The position numbers were made by a program, and so were the translations under genes. Below, piece by piece: positions 24,265-35,059 of a stretch of 64,000 nt of DNA. The stretch is from Cryptomeria japonica. Taxonomy: Eukaryota; Streptophyta; Pinopsida; Cupressales; Cupressaceae. The notes below the pieces were generated by a model. It searched no databases. It was not told the DNA's origin and worked only from the letters and a program-made list of their open reading frames with translations. The stretch's first letter is position 1. Every line of letters starts with the position of its first letter. The DNA lies in the NCBI RefSeq assembly GCF_030272615.1, contig NC_081408.1, positions 407,759,889 through 407,823,888 on the forward strand, in the 5' to 3' direction.

Positions 24265-25377
24265 TCAGTTAGATGAAGAATCTCCTGTTGGTGAAGTGAT
24301 ACTTTGTTCTACGGGTGAAGGAATAGCTTCATTAAAATTCATATCTAACTTCTTGATCCATTGTTTTGAAAATTATTGCTTTACTTCTTCAACCTTCTCT
24401 TTACCTTTCAAACTGGGTCCTTTGTTATTTTCCGGTGATGCCTTACTTCTACAAAATTTTGCAATATGTCCAATCTTGTTACAAGCATAACAAGTCACAT
24501 TGTTTTTCTAAATAGCTTTTCCATATCCTATGTCGGTATGTGTTCTGCATTGATTAGATAAGTGTCCAAATCTTCCACAAACATAACATCTTACATTCAT
24601 TCTGCAGTTTTCTAAATTATGTCCAACTTTGTTGCATTTAGAACATTGACCGGTGGATGTATTGGTGTTCTGATAGTTTCTAGATCTACACTTATTTGCT
24701 CTATGACCATACTTGTTATTGTTAAAGTAATTTCCATTAAATTTGTAGGCATTAGGTTGTCTTACCGGTTTACTATGATCATGATTGTTTGCAGTACCGG
24801 AGCTTTCACCAACTTCAAAGCCAAGGCCATTAGTATCTCCATTAGGTTTCTGATTTTTCAACATGTCATCAAGTTCTTCTGGACTTTTCTTGAATTTCTC
24901 CTTGTGTTGATTTGTAGTAGCCAACTCATTTTCTAAGAAATCTTTTTGTCTCATGAGCTTAGTTTTATCATGCTCCAAGTGTATTATATCTATCTTCAAC
25001 ATTTCATTTTCATGACTGAATCTTAGATTTTCATTTCCAGCATCATTGATTCTCCTAGCCAAGTCATCTTCATTCTTCTTTCGGTCTTCAATTTCTTTAC
25101 AAAACCTCATAGTCATATCTTGCATTTCATTCCTCAAGACCATGTTATCCTGCTTCATCTTTCTTACAAGATCATTAAGAGTTTCTTTTTCATCATCATC
25201 ACTCTGTATCTTCTCATGAAGTTCTCTTCTTTTGTTCCTAGCAATAGTGATATTTTCCTGAAGTCCTTGAATGATTTCCTATGCAGCCTTTAGATCATCT
25301 TCAAGTTTCATATTCTTCAATTTTTCTGCATCATAATCTGCAAGAGTTGTTTCTAATTGCTTTCTCAAGTTTTCCAT
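24265..25377 (-). pseudogene. ORF1 of element B, coiled-coil/zinc-knuckle Gag-like protein, broken
   Basis: The frame of 371 codons starts with ATG 25377 (MENLRKQLE), 57 bp after the PBS. The first 200 residues are a Lys/Glu-rich coiled coil, then 'EELDDMLKNQKP' and 'GLGFEVGESSG', then four CCHC positions. The first knuckle is damaged (two Cys lost), while CSKCNKVGHNLENC, CYVCGRFGHLSNQC and CYACNKIGHIAKFC are intact. In-frame stops lie at 25279-25281 (CAG in element C), 24508-24510 (also CAG in C) and 24373-24375. It lacks the UBN2 capsid domain found in the Gags of A and D. Its likely role is RNA binding and particle association. Confidence 0.8.
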
Positions 25378-25433
25378 CTGTACCAGTGTCAGAATCTTCC
25401 TCAAGTTGTTAGGCTTTTGAAAATAAAGGATCA

Positions 25434-25448
25434 GGCTCTAATACCAAT
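25434..25448 (-). promoter_or_regulatory. Primer-binding site of element B
   Basis: The minus strand reads ATTGGTATTAGAGCC directly after the 5' LTR, an initiator-Met-type copia PBS with one mismatch. Confidence 0.85.
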
Positions 25449-26191
25449 TGTTAGGATTCCCAAAGATACTAAGAGGGGGGGGTGAATCAGTATCTAACCA
25501 GTTAATGGATTTTCTAAACTTATTAAATGAATTGCATGCCAAAATAATGTACTGGTAAACTAGAATTAATGCAGTAAATAAGAACAGTAAACTCAACATA
25601 GAAAGCACACCATAACACAATATTTTTAACGAGGAAAACCGGTGTGGGAAAAACCTCGGTGGGATTTGTGACCCACAATATTCACTCACTGGCCAATAAG
25701 TGAATATTACTGATACAATAGGGGCCTGCACATGCAGGAAGGCCAACTGCCTAAAGCTCACTGCTTAAATACAAAAAGGGAAGTCTCACTGACTTACAAA
25801 AGTGGATTATGTAAATCCAATGGCATGTACTACTTCGGTTCAGCATCTGCTATGCCAAGTTCAGTACCGGTTTAAGCTCATACAACTTCCAAACCCCTAT
25901 TCCAAGGTCTGCCTTAATATTCACATCTGCCTATTACATTCCTTCCTTGTATTTTTCTTCTTACAAATAATTTACAAGATCTCGCACTTATATGAGTCCT
26001 AATACAATTCGTCTTGTCGGCTTACAAAAAGATTTTACAATTAAATACAAAATACAATAAATAAAATCTTGTTGGCCAGGGTGTCGGTAAACATCTTTAT
26101 CACTGCTGGTGTTTGTGCCTATGTTAGGTTGCCATCAATGACAATACCTTCAATCACCTACAATTTCTCATTGGAATGTGCATTTGCAACA
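25449..26191 (-). repeat. 5' LTR of element B
   Basis: It is collinear with 19506-20283 except for a deletion of about 36 bp in the CCGG-rich part near its start. Its outer end (26191) is followed by the target duplication GCTTG. Confidence 0.92.
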
Positions 26192-26276
26192 GCTTGACCA
26201 TGCATATGCTCTTAGCATTAAACACTAGAACAAGATGGCATAAACAAATAGAGTATAGTTTAATGATAATGCAAGA

Positions 26277-26306
26277 AAGATGATGATGATGATGATGGTG
26301 ATGATG
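26277..26306. repeat. (GAT)n microsatellite
   Basis: About ten GAT/ATG triplets with a single interruption (GGT). Confidence 0.9.
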
Positions 26307-27686
26307 AAAGATATAGAGATATTTTTGCTTAATATATGTAGACTCAAGTTGTGGGTGTTGAGATGAGAAGAATAAGCCTATTTTATAGAAATATCCAATA
26401 GAATCAATGGCTTAGATTAATAGGTTAAAAGATGAATGGCCATGATTAAGAAGTTAAAGGAGAATCAATAGGATTAAGAGGTGGAAATGAAATGGAGGGA
26501 TGAGATCAAGAGGTGGAAGAGAGTGAATAAGATTAAGAGGTTAATTTTAATGAAGGGCTAAGATTAAGTGGTTGGTTGAATTTTTAGTTCAATGAATGTG
26601 GACATTGAAGAAAGGATAGGGTGAATGAAGAGGAATAAGACACTTGTCACATGACTACGAATATAGATTATGATCCGTGTGAATAATTTGGAGGGATGGA
26701 ATTAGAAGGAAGAGGATGATGAATTAAATAAATAAGTGGGAGTATTTATTTAATTAATAGAGAAAAAAGGTGGTGTTAGAATTAAATAAATAAATATTTA
26801 TTTAATTTAGAAAACAAGAGGCTAATGAATTAATTAAATAAATAAAATTATTTATTTAACTAATCGAGAGAAAAGCTAATGAATTTATTAAATAAATAAA
26901 AAATTATTTATATAATTAAGTAAACGCAGTTTTTGGTGTCTACATTTTGTCCCTCTTTAAGACAATGTAGTTTACTGCATTATTTCAAAGATGATTAAAA
27001 CATAGTGGGTAGGAAAGGGATAAGGACTAGAAGCATGATTTTCGAGTCATCGGAAGGATGAGGAATGATAACGAGTTAGTAGGATGATGCCCCCTCGAGA
27101 GGACATGTAGATTAGGAGAACATGCATGTGCTCTCAAAAAGAACATTTATAAGAAAATAAAATAGACGATGCTGAATGAAGGAGGGTATGGATAAGGAAA
27201 TGGTAAATATGTCCATAGAAGTATTTATGGATGAGAGTGGATATGGGTAGATATATAGGATGATGGTGATGAATACGTGTACTTTTTATAGTGTTATATC
27301 ATCATTGAGGTTATTATGGCAAGTGGATGCAAACATCAATATATGACAAACCCTATATGACTTACATAACATTTGTAAGGATATAAGGCACTTTAAAGAA
27401 AGAAGGAATGTTCTTGTCCACACTAGACTCATAGGTCATCGATGATCATAAAAAATCATGTCTTTGGACAAGCCATAGCATTATTAAAGGAACAATTTAC
27501 AGACACAACAAACAAATGATCATGCTCCAACATAGCTCCTCTAATCTAAGACATCCTTGAGTAGTAAAGGAAACTTGTCATTAAGATCAAACCAAGTAAA
27601 AGATAAGACTTACCAAACCAAACCAGTTAACAACCATTTAGATTTTCTTGCCAAAATTAAGTGTTTTTACTAGTATGATAATGATT

Positions 27687-28061
27687 GTGTCTAGTTTTAA
27701 GAATGAAGCATCTTGTATAAGTCAAGTTTGGTTTCAAGAATGAAACAACCTATATAAGACAAATGATAGATAAAAATGATAATGTTTCATTTCAGGAATG
27801 AAACATTTTGTATATGACAAGTGTGTATTTTCAATAATGAAACAAACTGTATAAGATAAATGATAGATCAAAAGGATAATGTCTGGTTTCGGGAATGACG
27901 CATCTCGTATAAGAAAAGTATCTAGTTTTTAGGATGAAACGACCCATATAAGACAAAAAAATATATCAAAAGGATAATGTCTAGTTTTGGGAATGAAACA
28001 TATTTTATAAGACATGTGTCTAGTTTTGAGGATGAAACAACATGTATAAGATAAATGATAG
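27687..28061. repeat. Degenerate tandem repeat, about 4 x 95 bp
   Basis: Each full unit is two related half-units of about 48 bp, with a core like 'GTCTAGTTTT' then 'GAATGAAACA' then 'GTATAAGAC'. Eight half-unit cores are visible between 27,711 and 28,040. Alternating half-units carry the extra segment 'AAATGATAGATCAAAAG'. No coding frame persists across units. Confidence 0.75.
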
Positions 28062-28659
28062 TTGAAAAAGATTGCTATGTTGATTGAGAAATTGACCGGT
28101 TAGCTAATAGGCTAACTTGGTAGTTTGTCTGTTGATTCGTGATTTGTTAAGGTCATTTTTTTGTGCAATGTTCTATTTGGGCTTATTCAAAGTGTCAGTA
28201 TCTTAGAAATAAATATTTTATTATGAATATTATATTTTTGAAAAAAAATGGATTTTTGAATTTTTTGAATTTTTTTTTTGGGGGGGGAGGGGAGGATTTT
28301 TTATTTCATGAAATTTGTCTAGATAATTGATTGAGGTATATTACATGTATCCAGATTTATTCTAAAGAAGGATATATTTATTTGTCCCTAGTGTCTAGCA
28401 AGGCATAAAACATTGTGAGTGGATGAATGAATTGATGGGATGGAAATGGATAAATGAAGAATGGAAGTAGGAATTAGAGATAATTTGATTTTCAAGGACT
28501 ATCTTGTGATGGGGTAACATTTTTATCCAAGCTAAGGGACTAGATATGACAATGTAAAGTGATGGAATGGTACATTGAATGGCATGTGGTCTATCGAATT
28601 GTACATATCAAGAGTTTTCTAAAAATATGTTTTGCATTGATGTCCTTAGTTTTGATCAA

Positions 28660-28925
28660 CATGAGGGGATGGATTTGGATAGGATGGAGATAGGAGATAG
28701 ATAGGATAAGAAAGATAAAAGGTGATAATGGATGATCAAAGTAAGAAATGGATAAGATAATAGATATGGATCCAAGGGTGTGGATAAGGCATTGCAAATA
28801 GGATGAGTGATGGCTATGGAGATCCTTAACCTTGTAAGGATCAAAAATTGAAAAGAGAATATGGATGTAGATAGGAGGAATGAGGGATAGTTGAGGATAA
28901 GGGATAATAGAGGATGTGGTATATG
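28660..28925. repeat. GGATA-rich purine tract
   Basis: About 265 bp of nearly pure purine plus strand made of GATA/GGAT/AGGATA words. It ends immediately left of the E array. The complementary strand gives long open frames (28591-28977, 28656-28964), but these are low-complexity artefacts. Confidence 0.7.
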
Positions 28926-30117
28926 GGATATTATTGATGTATTTTTTATGCACTTCATACACAAAATAAAATGCCAAGTATTTTATCCGCTCTTGACCAA
29001 AATCCTCTTGAATGATAAGCTATGTGATCATACAAGGTGACTCCAAGGTTTATATTATTAGGTCTTGACATGTGGATAACTCCATGGTTTGATGTGATGT
29101 TGCAAGAATCACAAGGGGGACTTACGTTGAACATGAATATTGTTGGAACATGAAGTCTTACTTAACTTGAAAAATCAATAGAAAAAGGAAATAAGGGTTA
29201 ATAAATCTAATCTAATACTAAGAATGTGGGAACTAATTGTTGATTAGGTGTGACCAAACCAAACTTTGTTTCGTCATCAAGGAACAACTACACAAAATTG
29301 GTGCAATCTCCTAAGAATAAACAAAATTTTCTCATATCACCAATGCACGTCAATCACATGAACAATGAGCATGAAGTAATACAAGTTAAGATTTCGCAAA
29401 AGTTCAATGCACTACACACCACAATTTGCAATTAAAAAATTATAAGTAATATGAACATTAGGTACACCATTCATCAAAAATGATATCTTACATTGTTCTA
29501 ACCAACTTTTTAAAAAATGAGAAGTAGAGACCATGGAACATGTTGAATTAACATAGAGAATTCGCCATAAGTTCAATAAAAATAGCATTTCTCTTACAAC
29601 AAGATCTTGGCAAGAATATTTGTCTTCTCCTATTCTAACTTCTACTCTAACTTCTAATTCCTAATTGTTTCCGCTATCTAAATACTAAATATTATTGAAC
29701 TATTAACTATTAACAAACTATATATCTTTACAAATGACATAAATGATACTTATATGGGGCTCTATTTACAATTCAAATGCTCATATTGATTCACAATCAA
29801 CAGTTGAGATTATATAATGAAAATCCTAATTAGGGTTGGTTACAATAACTCCTTTTCAACCAATGAGAAAATTACAATGATTTGAAGATGCGTATTAGAT
29901 TGAATGTGAACCAATAGAAGATGAGATAATTTATCTTGAACTTTTTGCCTTAATGGAATCCATCAAGTCCATTGTATTTGGACACTTCAACTTGGATCCC
30001 TTTGATTGGATGAATGATAACTAGGATGTCACCTCATATTGCCTTGTAGACTTTATTAACTTGCCTTGCTCCATTGAATCTTTCACTTTGAAGTCCTCCA
30101 AGGAGTACCAGCAATAA

Positions 30118-30345
30118 TTATTGAATTTTCAAAGGAAATTGAATATCGTAAAACATCCTTTCTATCTTCATTGCTATGTTTTGATCTTGTTCTCGTGTAG
30201 TATTATTCCTTGTCCTTGACTCCTTCATGAATTTCAGACCATCCATTTTGTAATTATGATGTTGTCCTTGCAATTTGCTTGTGAATTCCTTTCTCCAAAC
30301 TGTACCTTCATCTTCTCTTGAATTTGAACATTCATTCCTCCTCAT
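30118..30345 (-). pseudogene. Small conserved frame in E, unknown
   Basis: A 75-codon frame begins MRRNECSNSREDEGTVWRK. The equivalent place in copy 2 (about 36,600-36,835 minus) reads MRRNKGSNLREDEGTIWKK and continues with 'REQDQNIVMKIERMF', differing mostly by conservative changes but with a stop. Two diverged copies keeping the same frame suggests it was once translated. Function unknown. Confidence 0.35.
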
Positions 30346-31109
30346 AGAATTATTTGAGTTTTTTCATATAGTGAATTCCTTCACTTCGTGATCCATACAC
30401 CACATTGCTTGCATCCAACATAAAAAACACAAAGAAAACATTTAAATATTGATTATGAATTAAGCCTTAAGAAAGTAAAATGCAAGATAATTCACAAAAC
30501 TAACTTCTTAAAACCCTTCAAAAAATTGGGAAATTGTCCTTCATATTAAAGTTTCAAGAAAAATTGATTAAAATTTGTGAATTTGACCTCAAATATAATT
30601 TCTAAGACCTAAAAGGATGTCCTAAAGATCTTTATTTATAAATGATGAGGGCTTCGATTGGTGATCTTCTCTTATAATGATTTATCTATTACAATTCTCC
30701 CTTTTCAATGTTGAATTCCTTATGTAGATTGTGGTTAATATCTTCTTCCCTTTGGTGTGAACTTCTTTATACTCTTGGAGAATACATTCAACAATTTTCC
30801 TTGTTTTGAATGGTGTAGTATCTCTGATGTGAACTTAGAAGAGCAGATTTGAATTTTTTTTTTAAATGAGCACTTCCCTTCTTTGTTATATATGCCCTTC
30901 CCTTGAACAATTGCACCCCTTGATCTTCATAAACTTCCAGCAAACCTGAATCCAAAAAGCATTTTATGTTTGTTCTAATTAAAATTTGTATTTGTATTGC
31001 AGTTATCAATTGAGCTGACCCTCTTACATTTCATGCAATTTTTCAATTAAATCATATGATTGATCAAGGTGTAGTGCTTAAGGTTTTGCATTATAATTGC
31101 AAGGTGGAA

Positions 31110-32110
31110 ATTAAATATGTATGGGACTAAATTAGTCTCTATAAAATTCTCTTAGTCCTTAGTTCACTCCACCAAACGCAATGGTGGAGAATCGATAGGT
31201 ATAGGAACAACAATTAATCCCTATAAAAATTTACAATACCTTGGCATGTTTATCTGAAGTGGAAAAGTGGAAAATCGATATGTATAAGGATAATTTTAGT
31301 CCCTATGGAAATTAGTTAAATTTTTGCAAGATCTAATAATTGAGTGGAGAATTGCTATGTATAGGGACTATTTAGTCCATATGAAAATTCATCTTTCTTT
31401 GCAAGTTTTATTTCCAAGTGGAGATTTGACCTCTATAGGGACTTTTGATCCTCATTTTGTCTCTATTTTAGATGTGACTTGCCATAGGTAATTTGATTTT
31501 TAGGCTTGGAGTGGAAAATCAATATGTATAAGGACAATTTTCATCCCTATTTTTATCGTGACTTCTCATAGGTAATTTGATTTTCATGGGATGAGTGGAA
31601 AATTGATATGTCTATGAATAAATTTGATCCCTATTTTTTTTGTCCTTATGTAATCGCTTATTATCTTTGCAATTTTTTCCTTGAGGGGAATTCAATCTTC
31701 ATAGGGGCAAATTAGTCCCTAACTTTATCCTTATTTTTTATGTGACCCACTTTAGGTAATGCTCTGAGTGGAAAATCGAAGCTCTGAGTGGAAAATCGAA
31801 CCTCATAGGGACTTTTTGTTCCTTGCTTTCCTTGATTTGTGTCTATGAATTTTTTACGTACTCAATGCCTTGAAGAGTGGAAATTCAATTTCAATAGGGA
31901 CAAATTAGGCCCTATGAATTTTCTCATAGTAGAAGTTTAATTTCCATAAGGACTTTTTGATGCATATATTTCTTCTTTGTCCAAATTGTTCAAATCACTT
32001 CACTCATTCAATCCCCCACGTGGAAAATTGATTTTCTTAGGAAATTTTGTAATCCTTGGTTTCAAATCTCTCCCTAAGAGTGGAAATTGATAGGGATAGG
32101 GATAAATCAC
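31110..32110. repeat. Palindromic 'TAGGGAC...GTCCCTA' repeats, E copy 1
   Basis: About a dozen degenerate units of 60-100 bp. Each combines 'GTGGAAAATCGAT' with an imperfect palindrome: TAGGGAC, a short AT spacer, then TAGTCCCTA or TGATCCCTA. One 20-bp word is exactly duplicated in tandem (31761-31780 and 31781-31800). The array recurs in copy 2, where that 20-bp word is single. Confidence 0.7.
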
Positions 32111-33486
32111 CTATTCGTCACAAACTCCACATCAATCTTCTAATGATTTTCATTGAATTTTTGCTCAAATCCAAAGGAATAGTAGAAATTTAATTTTCAT
32201 GAGGACAGATCAAACTTTGGAACCCTTGACATTGTTGACCTCATAAACTCTAAGACCTATTTGCAAATATTAACGACTAAATAAAATACTACGAAGCCGA
32301 GAAAACTAACAAAATGACTACCCTAACAAGAAAAAAGTGGAAATCTCCATTTGCCATGGGGTGATGTGTGAAAATGTTACAACATTTAGTGCCACCTTGA
32401 ATAAATGTTCCTGAACATTTCAAAGATAAACACTAAATCCATACCTATAAACTCTGTAAAAGTCAATCCAACTTTTCAAAAGACTAGGAAACGCAGTCAA
32501 AATGGAAGAATAATTCCAAATTGGATCAAGGCACTTAGTCTTTGATTACCTACGTGTGTGAAAAGTATTCATTCCAACTCATAGGAATATTGTGAAACTT
32601 AGAATCCACCATGACTAGCTACGTGATTTCTCCTAACTTCATAAGCATCCTATATAGAGCCTCATTTCCCGTGACCGTTTATAGCCTCAATGAGGTTATT
32701 GTTGTAATCTCACAGAGATTTCTCTACTTCTCCTAAATTTTATTTTAATACTTGTAGATATGTTCACACACCCAAAGCCAATTATTTTGATATTTCTTTC
32801 AATTTATTACTTTTTTATTTTTATTTTTCTTCTTTTCTCATATTTTCTTTCTTTTGAAACTGCATTATTTTCATTCCATATTTTTTACACTTGGCGCATA
32901 ATCAATGAAGCTCACATGGGTTTGAGAATTATAGTGGCACTGAAGCAGGATTTAATATTTTCACTAGCCACAACTTCATCTAAAGAAACGCAATGACTTA
33001 GAGCAATTTATTGTGTAAAAATCTAGTAATCATAATATTTCAATATCAGGACACAATAGGTGATTCCCTTTCAATTCAAGTACAAGTCCTAAACAAATGA
33101 TGAATTAAGAGAAGGATAACCTCAAATTCTAAAGTACTTCACAAATAGTTATCTAGTTAATGGACTGAACATAAGATCCAAATTGTGCCAATGTGTGAGA
33201 AAACAACACAAACACCATTCTCACAAATGAAGGCTCTCACTTATGAAACCTAAACTTAACAAACCAACTACTAAAGAAAACTAAACTAAAGAAAACAAAT
33301 CCAAACCAAAATACCCAACAATCTCGAATCAAATGACTCAAGCAAAATCAATAACAAGCCTCAACAAAACAGTTCACTAAAACATACAAAAAATGGAAAC
33401 CTACCGTAAGACTATATGCAAGACTCCTAGAAGAGAAACAACTCAAAAGACCAACATATATACATGAATTCATGTGGTTTCTAAGA

Positions 33487-35059
33487 TTATGCAACAAGAT
33501 CATGATAAAAGTGATGGTTCAGAGATGTGAAAATTCATCTTTAAACTTGAATAAGTAGGCTCTCACAATACGTCTCCCATACTTAAGCAAAACTTCACAC
33601 AAGATGATCAATTGTGGAAATTCATAAGGTCCATGATCAGTCCAAATATAAAAAAAAATCCTAAACCTCCATAATCAAATTCATAACAACTTTGAAAACT
33701 AGGATTAAGAAAAGGAACAACCTAGCATGTTTCAGGATCCAATAGAAACTCTTATGTACTCTCCACCATCACATCATAAGAAAAGATATCATTGGCTACT
33801 TCAAGAGGTTTCCTTTGGTGATGAATCACTCCATGCCCATCTATGACATGTTGAATCTCATTTGTAAGTTATTATTGAAATAAACTTAGCACCCCTTCCA
33901 ATAGTTCAATTCTCTTTATGTCTACAATTACATCTTGTTCATCCCTTTGCATAAACTATGCATACTTATGAAACTCCATAAGAATATCTTCAAAAATTAG
34001 GGGCTCCTTGATAGGTTGTTCTTCAAAAAATATCTAGTTGATCCTCAAATACAATCTATGGTGGTATTTCATCCTCAAGAAATAACTCAGAAGGCCAAAG
34101 TTGATGATGAATCAAGCCACTTACCACAATTTGTTTGTCTTGAAAAAAAATTGATTGTGATTCCATTTGTGCTTCCTCCATGAGATCTTTTAGCATCCCT
34201 TTCAATGTCATTGTAGTGATGATGTCCTTCAATAGTCCCTTTGAATTGTTCTTCATATTTAGCATCACTTATATGATAATTTGCAGTTCTTCATTCAATT
34301 TGTCTATTTGATTATCTTCCACCTTGAGATGGTTGAAATTTCTTGTAATTCATCCTCTAAAATTTCCTTTTGTAGCATGGATGAGTATTCCTCGAGTATT
34401 TATTCTTCTTTCTTGATTATTGAATCAATACCATGAACTTAACTTACCTCCATCTCTCTTGTTTCAACCAATTCACTTACACTATCTTCATGTGATTCTT
34501 CTTCTTCTAATGAAGTTGTAAAATACTCCTCTTTTGTTCCTCTATACTTCTCCACATCAAGGTAGGCACTCCAAATTTTATCTACAATGCACTCGTACTT
34601 GGATACGATTGGCAATCCAAATTGGTATCTGACTTGGTCAATAGGCATTTTGCACAATGAGAAAGTAAACATGAAGTAAGGTGTATTATGAATCCTACAC
34701 CACAATGGTAGCAATATGATTTCTAAGTGTAGCTCACCACCAAGATCAAGTTGATTTTTTATTATCCCCATGAATCTTGTGAATGGGTCATTATTTTCTG
34801 GAACATTGAAATTGCCTGAATACATAAACGCCTCTGACATGGGAATATCCCAAATGAACACTTTTTCTTGTAGTGCTAACTCCATCCTTGACAAGAATGT
34901 CAAGCAATGCATTTCATCATGTTTTGTAGTCTCGTGGATTCTACATTTGCCTAGAAATTCAAATTCTAACAAGATTTTTGGGTGTATCTGCCCATTCAAA
35001 GTCCACCAAACTATAAGAATATTATCTCATTGATCTTCATGAAAGCGTTGCTGGTCCAT
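33487..35059 (-). pseudogene. Gag-like protein of E, copy 1, broken
   Basis: The frame of about 524 codons runs from ATG 35059 (MDQQRFHEDQ) to TAA 33487-33489. I do not recognise it. Features: 'HDEMHCLTFLSRMELALQEKV' (34,900 region), 'DPFTRFMGIIKNQLDLGGEL', then an acidic Glu-rich stretch and a C-terminal block equivalent to copy 2's 'SYDAMMERTQEFLLELKTWH'. A TGA 11 codons in is shared with copy 2. Position just after the putative PBS suggests a gag equivalent, but there is no zinc knuckle or pol. Multiple frameshifts. Confidence 0.5.

Larger units (their letters stand above)
19506..26191 (-). mobile_element. Non-autonomous LTR element B (two unusual ORFs, no pol)
   Basis: The 6,686-bp minus-strand element is flanked by a perfect target duplication GCTTG (19501-19505 and 26192-26196). 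It has LTRs of 743 bp (5') and 778 bp (3'), roughly 91-93% alike by eye apart from an indel of about 36 bp, plus PBS and PPT. Its 5.1 kb interior encodes a Gag-like ORF1 and a long unknown ORF2. I find no protease, integrase, RT or RNase H motif in any frame, so it would depend on another element. It has the same layout as element C. Confidence 0.92.
26197..28931. other. Repeat-rich spacer, no gene recognised
   Basis: It continues the DNA into which B inserted. It contains a (GAT)n microsatellite (26277-26306), many 'gattaagaggt' repeats (26400-26560), self-complementary 'atttatttaattaa' blocks (26740-26920), a 95-bp tandem repeat (27687-28061), a T/G homopolymer run (about 28260-28296) and a GGATA-rich purine tract (28660-28925). 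The string 'gtgtctaca' near 26935 could be an LTR end, but I found no partner. Confidence 0.5.

Noticed and set aside
19506-26191. Two solo LTRs of the same family flanking a host gene
   Set aside because: One target duplication brackets the pair, the PBS and PPT lie at the correct inner edges, and element C repeats the same interior.
28591-28977. Minus-strand frames of 128 and 102 codons rich in Ile/Ser/Leu/Pro
   Set aside because: They are translations of the GGATA purine tract; low complexity, overlapping in two frames.
29798-29804. Right end of the E LTR at ATCAACA (mirror of TGTTGAT)
   Set aside because: The words are inverted and present in copies 1 and 2, but no polypurine tract follows on the minus strand, so the LTR length is left open.
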